Below, in pieces: positions 59,793 to 64,000 of a DNA stretch of 64,000 nucleotides. The stretch's first letter is position 1, and each line of letters begins with the position of its first letter. Both the position numbers and the translations under genes were made by a program. Location of the stretch: assembly GCF_034931005.1 (NCBI RefSeq), contig NZ_JAYGIN010000001.1, positions 186,001 to 250,000 of the forward strand, written 5' to 3'. The DNA is from Arcicella sp034931005. GTDB lineage: Bacteria; Bacteroidota; Bacteroidia; Cytophagales; Spirosomataceae. Below the pieces are notes generated by a model. The model was not told the origin of the DNA and made no database searches. It saw only the letters and a program-made list of their open reading frames with translations.

Positions 59793-62700
59793 ATGAAAAC
59801 AATTCTAACTCAAAGAATTCCAATTTTCAGAACAAAACTCTTACTCATGCTGATTGTAGCATTGGCAAGTTTTTCAAATGCCATTGCACAAAGTGTTACG
59901 GGTAAGGTTATTGATGAAAAAGGGGAAGGTTTACCAGGCGTAAACATTTTAGTAAAGGGAACTACCTCTGGAGCAATTTCTGATGCAAAAGGTGCATTCT
60001 CAGTAAATGCACCCAAAAATGCAACATTGGTACTTACGTATGTAGGTTTTGTAAGCAAAGAAGTACAAATTAATGGAAAAACGTCACTTACAATTAGCTT
60101 GACTCAAGACAATAGAAACCTTGAAGAAGTGGTTGTGGTAGGTTATGGTACTCAGAAAAAAGCTACCGTAACGGGTGCAGTTGTAGCCGTTCAAGGAGAG
60201 AAAATTTTACGTTCTCCAAACGTAGAAATCAGTAACTCTTTAGCAGGTCGTTTGCCCGGTTTAGTAGTAATTCAATCAAGCGGTGAACCAGGAAATGACG
60301 GAGCGAGAATCTCAATCAGAGGTACAAACACGCTTGGAAATAGCAGTCCTTTAGTAGTAATTGACGGTGTGCCTGACAGAGATGGTGGTGTTGGACGTTT
60401 AAATGGTAACGACATCGAATCTATTTCTGTTTTGAAAGATGCTTCTGCCGCTATTTATGGGGCAAGAGCTGCCAACGGAGCAATTTTGGTAACAACAAAA
60501 CAAGGAAAAGCTGGAAAACCAACAATTACGTATAATTTCAATACTGGTTGGTCACAACCTGCACGTGTACCTCAAATGGCTAATTCATCTGAGTATGCAC
60601 AAATCATGAATGAGTTGCCTATTTATAAAACTATCCCTGATGGTGAATGGGGTGCAGCTTGGAAAGGTATCCAAAGCACAGGAACTTTTACGTCTCCATC
60701 TGCTGGTACAACTATCAATGCCAATTATAGCCCAGAAGCTGTAAAAGGTTATGCAGCAGGGACTGACAAATGGAAATATCCAAATACTGACTGGTTTGGA
60801 GATGCTTTCAAAACATGGTCGCCACAGTCTTCACACAACTTATCCATTTCTGGAGGTAGTGAAACTATCCGATATTTTTCTTCAATTGGTTACGTAAATC
60901 AAGACGCATATTACAAAAACTCTGCTACAAGCTACCAACAATTCAATTTCAGAACGAACGTTGAAGCAAACATCAGCAAATACATTGTGGCAAATCTTGG
61001 TATTATGACCAGACGTGAGCAACGTCGTTTCCCAACCGAAAGTGCAGGTTCTATTTTTAGAATGTTAATGCGTGGTCGTCCAACAGAGCCAGAAGTATGG
61101 CCAAATGGTTTGCCAGGCCCAGATATTGAAAATGGACAAAATCCGTATGTAATTACGACTAATGCAACAGGTTACATTGACAATCCAGTTGATTATTTAC
61201 AAACAAATGGTTCAGTATCTATAACTAATCCATGGATTGAAGGCTTGAAAGTTACGTTATCGGCAGCAGTTGATAAAAATAGTGGTACAAACAAAATCTG
61301 GCAAACACCTTGGAAACTTTATAGTTGGGACAAAGTTTCTTATGAAGCAGATGGTGTAACGCCAAAATTGGTAGGTGCCATTCGTTCAAATTTCACTGAC
61401 CCAAGATTATCACAAGGTTATAGCTCATTATTGAATACAAACTTAACAGCACAGATAAGTTATGATAAACAAATTAATAAGCTACACAATGTTGGTGTAA
61501 TGATGGGTGTTACTAAAGAAAATTTCTCAGGTGAGGGCTTTTTTGCTTACAGAAGAAACTATATTTCACCAGCAATTGACCAATTATTTGCAGGAGGTTC
61601 ATTACAACAAAATACTGGTGGTAGTGCTTACAGCAGAGCAAGATTAGGGTATTATGGACGTTTACAATACAACTATAATGAGAAATACTTAGCAGAATTT
61701 ATTGCTCGTTATGACGGTTCATATATTTTCCCTGAATCAAGTAGATTCGGTTTCTTCCCAGGAGTTTTGTTAGGTTGGAACGTATCAAAAGAAGATTTCT
61801 TTAAAGTACCTGCTATTGACCACATGAAAGTTCGTGCTTCTTATGGACAAATGGGTAATGACCAAGTTTTCTTTAACGGACAACTTCAAGAATATGCTTA
61901 TTTATCAACGTATGGTTTCGGAAACTATCCAATCAATAGCCAAGTGGTAACTACTTTGGGAGAAACTGTTTTAGCAAACCCTAACTTTACTTGGGAAAGA
62001 GCGAATAACTACAACCTCGGTATTGACATGAGTTTATTGAATAACAAAATTGATGTTATTTTAGAATACTTCTATAACAAAAGAGACCAAATCTTGATTC
62101 AGAAAAACGGTTCAACACCTGCTTCATCTGGTATCAACTCATTGTTACCTCCTGTAAATGCGGGTATTGTAGAAAATAAAGGCTTTGAATTCAATATTGG
62201 TTATAACGGAAAAGCAACAAAAGACCTTACTTTCAGAGCAGGTGTAAATGGTGGTTATGCTAAAAACAAAGTTATTTATATGGATGAAATCCCGGGAGCT
62301 CCAAGCTACCAATTACAAGAAGGAAAACCAATTGAATCTTATTTAGTGTATCGTTCGGCAGGAGTTTTTAAAGACAAAGCGGACATTGAAGCTAATAAAC
62401 TTGATTATAGCGGTGTAACTTCTAAGTTAATTCCAGGAGATATGAAATTTGAAGACGTAAACGGTGATGGCAAAATCAACGGTGATGATAGAGAAAGATT
62501 AGACCAAAATGCTACGCCTACTTTCAACTTCGGAGCAACTTTAGATTTAAAATATAAAGGCTTTGAATTGAATATCTTATTCCAAGGTGCAACTGGTGCG
62601 GCTATCCGTGTTCAGACAGAATCAGGAGATATTGGTAACTTCTTGAAATATTCTTACGACAACCGCTGGTCAATCGACAATCCGAGTAGCGAACACCCAC

Positions 62701-62990
62701 GTTTAGCAAGTAGAGGTGATACTTATTTTACAGGTGGAAACTACGGAAACAATACTTATTACCTTTTCAGCAAAGATTATATTCGTTTGAAAAACTTACA
62801 GTTAGCTTATACAGTTCCAAAACATATTACTGATAAATATAAAATTGGAGCACTTAGACTTTATGTAAACGGTTCAAATTTACTTACGTTCGATAAAACA
62901 AAAGTATTTGACCCAGAGTCAACAGTACAAAGCGGTGTGTATTATCCACAATCACGTGTTCTTAATACAGGTTTAAGTTTAAGTTTTTAA
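59793..62990 (+). CDS. SusC/RagA-family TonB-linked outer-membrane protein
   Basis: A 1065-residue TonB-dependent transporter for glycans or peptides. The signal peptide ends near A-N-A-I-A-Q (about residue 33). A carboxypeptidase-regulatory-like domain (about 34-110) includes G-K-V-I-D-E-K-G-E-G-L-P-G-V-N-I-L-V-K-G-T. The SusC motif L-E-E-V-V-V-V-G-Y-G-T-Q near residue 110-122 precedes the plug with I-S-I-R-G-T-N-T-L and V-L-K-D-A-S-A-A-I-Y-G-A-R-A. The beta barrel fills the rest, including D-V-N-G-D-G-K-I-N-G-D-D near 890. It pairs with the SusD-like lipoprotein directly downstream. Confidence 0.97.
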   Translation: MKTILTQRIPIFRTKLLLMLIVALASFSNAIAQSVTGKVIDEKGEGLPGVNILVKGTTSGAISDAKGAFSVNAPKNATLVLTYVGFVSKEVQINGKTSLTISLTQDNRNLEEVVVVGYGTQKKATVTGAVVAVQGEKILRSPNVEISNSLAGRLPGLVVIQSSGEPGNDGARISIRGTNTLGNSSPLVVIDGVPDRDGGVGRLNGNDIESISVLKDASAAIYGARAANGAILVTTKQGKAGKPTITYNFNTGWSQPARVPQMANSSEYAQIMNELPIYKTIPDGEWGAAWKGIQSTGTFTSPSAGTTINANYSPEAVKGYAAGTDKWKYPNTDWFGDAFKTWSPQSSHNLSISGGSETIRYFSSIGYVNQDAYYKNSATSYQQFNFRTNVEANISKYIVANLGIMTRREQRRFPTESAGSIFRMLMRGRPTEPEVWPNGLPGPDIENGQNPYVITTNATGYIDNPVDYLQTNGSVSITNPWIEGLKVTLSAAVDKNSGTNKIWQTPWKLYSWDKVSYEADGVTPKLVGAIRSNFTDPRLSQGYSSLLNTNLTAQISYDKQINKLHNVGVMMGVTKENFSGEGFFAYRRNYISPAIDQLFAGGSLQQNTGGSAYSRARLGYYGRLQYNYNEKYLAEFIARYDGSYIFPESSRFGFFPGVLLGWNVSKEDFFKVPAIDHMKVRASYGQMGNDQVFFNGQLQEYAYLSTYGFGNYPINSQVVTTLGETVLANPNFTWERANNYNLGIDMSLLNNKIDVILEYFYNKRDQILIQKNGSTPASSGINSLLPPVNAGIVENKGFEFNIGYNGKATKDLTFRAGVNGGYAKNKVIYMDEIPGAPSYQLQEGKPIESYLVYRSAGVFKDKADIEANKLDYSGVTSKLIPGDMKFEDVNGDGKINGDDRERLDQNATPTFNFGATLDLKYKGFELNILFQGATGAAIRVQTESGDIGNFLKYSYDNRWSIDNPSSEHPRLASRGDTYFTGGNYGNNTYYLFSKDYIRLKNLQLAYTVPKHITDKYKIGALRLYVNGSNLLTFDKTKVFDPESTVQSGVYYPQSRVLNTGLSLSF

Positions 62991-63012
62991 TTCATTCATA
63001 AAAGATAATAAA

Positions 63013-64000
63013 ATGAAAAAATCAATCATAAAAATAAGCGTGCTTTTTGTATCAATGGCGTTTGTTTTGTCGTGCGATAAAGAGTTCTTGAACACTAAGC
63101 CGCTCGACAAAATCTCAAGTCAAGCCACTTGGGCTGATGGAGCACTTTCTGAAGCGTTCATCTTTAACGTTTATTCATATTTAGGTTACGGTGGTTTTGA
63201 AGAACAAGCACTTGCAGCCTATACAGACGAAGCAATGTTTACCCACGCAGGTAGAAATATCAATACATTTACGGAAGGTTCTGAAACGGCTAACAACAAA
63301 GCTTGGGAAAGTCCAACGTATGAATACGGTAGAATGTATTTAGCTATCAGACAAGCAAATGTTGCCTTACAGAGCCTTCCAACGGCAACATTTACAGATG
63401 CAACTTTAAAGGAAAAACTTACAGGTGAAGCTTATTTCTTGAGAGCATACTACTACCAACAATTAGTAAGATTTTATGGTGGTGTACCTTTAATTAGCAA
63501 ACCTTATGGTTTAAATGAGGATTATACCATTGCAAGAAGCACTTACGATGAATGTGTTAAATTTATCATCAGCGACCTTGACAATGCTATCAAATTATTA
63601 GATGGCAAAAGTACAGTAGCTGGTAGAGCTACCAAAATTAGTGCAATGGCTCTTAAAGCTCGTGTACTTTTATATGCAGCCAGTGATTTGCACGATGCAA
63701 CTGCCTTGAAAGCAAAAACTCCAACTATTGGAACTTTCACAAATCTTGAATTATTAGCTTATACTTCAGGAGATAGAGCAGCAAGATGGGCAGCGGCTAA
63801 AGCGGCAGCTAAAGCAGTTTTAGATGTATCGGCAGGTTATAAATTGAATTTGACAGCCCCAGCAACAGCGGCTGATGGAACGGCAAACTATATGTCAATT
63901 GCTATGGGAGGACAAAGTGCAGTAGGTGATGCTTCTGCCTCTTCTGAATTGATTTTCCAAAGAACTCATACAGGACTTTATACTGCTGAAGATAACTGGC
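63013..64000 (+). CDS. SusD/RagB-family nutrient-binding lipoprotein (cut by window edge)
   Basis: The first 329 codons are visible and the gene runs off the right edge. It starts 22 bp after susC. The signal MKKSIIKISVLFVSMAFVLSC carries a lipobox (Cys21), followed by D-K-E-F-L-N-T-K-P-L-D-K-I-S, the standard SusD opening. The TPR-like segments G-E-A-Y-F-L-R-A-Y-Y-Y-Q-Q-L-V-R-F-Y-G-G-V-P-L and A-L-K-A-R-V-L-L-Y-A-A are also typical. It forms the lid over the SusC barrel and binds the substrate at the cell surface. Full-length relatives have about 500-600 residues. Confidence 0.96.
   Translation, partial: MKKSIIKISVLFVSMAFVLSCDKEFLNTKPLDKISSQATWADGALSEAFIFNVYSYLGYGGFEEQALAAYTDEAMFTHAGRNINTFTEGSETANNKAWESPTYEYGRMYLAIRQANVALQSLPTATFTDATLKEKLTGEAYFLRAYYYQQLVRFYGGVPLISKPYGLNEDYTIARSTYDECVKFIISDLDNAIKLLDGKSTVAGRATKISAMALKARVLLYAASDLHDATALKAKTPTIGTFTNLELLAYTSGDRAARWAAAKAAAKAVLDVSAGYKLNLTAPATAADGTANYMSIAMGGQSAVGDASASSELIFQRTHTGLYTAEDNW

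Overview
The window is AT-rich chromosomal DNA from a member of the Bacteroidota, most likely the order Cytophagales. I infer this from a SusC/SusD pair at the right end, TTTG-N19-22-TAnnTTTG promoters (the Bacteroidota sigma consensus) in front of several transcripts, weak Shine-Dalgarno signals with many TTG/GTG starts, an ECF sigma factor followed by a Spy-like periplasmic protein, a split (two-gene) transketolase, and a stand-alone sucC. I cannot name a genus from sequence alone.

Layout. 1-1.1 kb: the end of a glycosyltransferase cluster. 1.3-10.4 kb: housekeeping genes (sucC, M48 lipoprotein protease, FAH-family hydrolase, M23 peptidase overlapping bcp). Next come the two transketolase halves, separated by a foreign-looking ABC-type ATPase/TOPRIM gene pair that resembles a two-gene phage-defence cassette. 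10.5-12.2 kb: an ECF sigma/membrane protein/Spy-like unit. 12.6-25.5 kb: single regulators and metabolic genes (Crp, DeoR, VOC, deoxyribonucleotidase, MFS, GntR, fused 5-oxoprolinase, GNAT, RluD, ACC deaminase-like enzyme, bestrophin). 25.6-29.2 kb: a thioredoxin-fold protein without cysteines, sufB and an Lrp regulator. 29.3-33.9 kb: an unusual tRNA-like RNA, then hisG-hisD-Uma2 nuclease-hisC. 34-37.7 kb: a small beta-barrel protein, tRNA-Ala(GGC), and a large propeller/phosphoesterase lipoprotein. 38-47.6 kb: a TetR-controlled efflux locus (TolC, HlyD, two ABC ATPases, two permeases) that also holds an AraC/GyrI regulator and a secreted agmatine/peptidylarginine deiminase. 47.6-58.8 kb: a CocE-type hydrolase, PBP4, LepA, Crp, DUF819, a beta-CASP nuclease, a CAP-domain protein and a DUF6807 protein. 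59.8 kb to the end: SusC and the start of SusD.

The most interesting non-coding content is (i) a 163-nt tRNA-like RNA at 29383-29545, with an encoded CCA, canonical acceptor, D, anticodon and T arms, and a branched variable region of about 90 nt that is far too long for a normal tRNA; and (ii) many dispersed palindromic repeats. The repeats include a MITE-like 160-bp family with four copies (two about 97% identical in opposite orientation), REP-like palindromes, a 7-bp x14 array immediately upstream of the bestrophin gene, and a 15-bp x12 array. A one-base poly-A anomaly at the M23/bcp junction is a candidate slippage site.

All calls come from reading the sequence and from knowledge of protein families. 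No database search or folding program was run.
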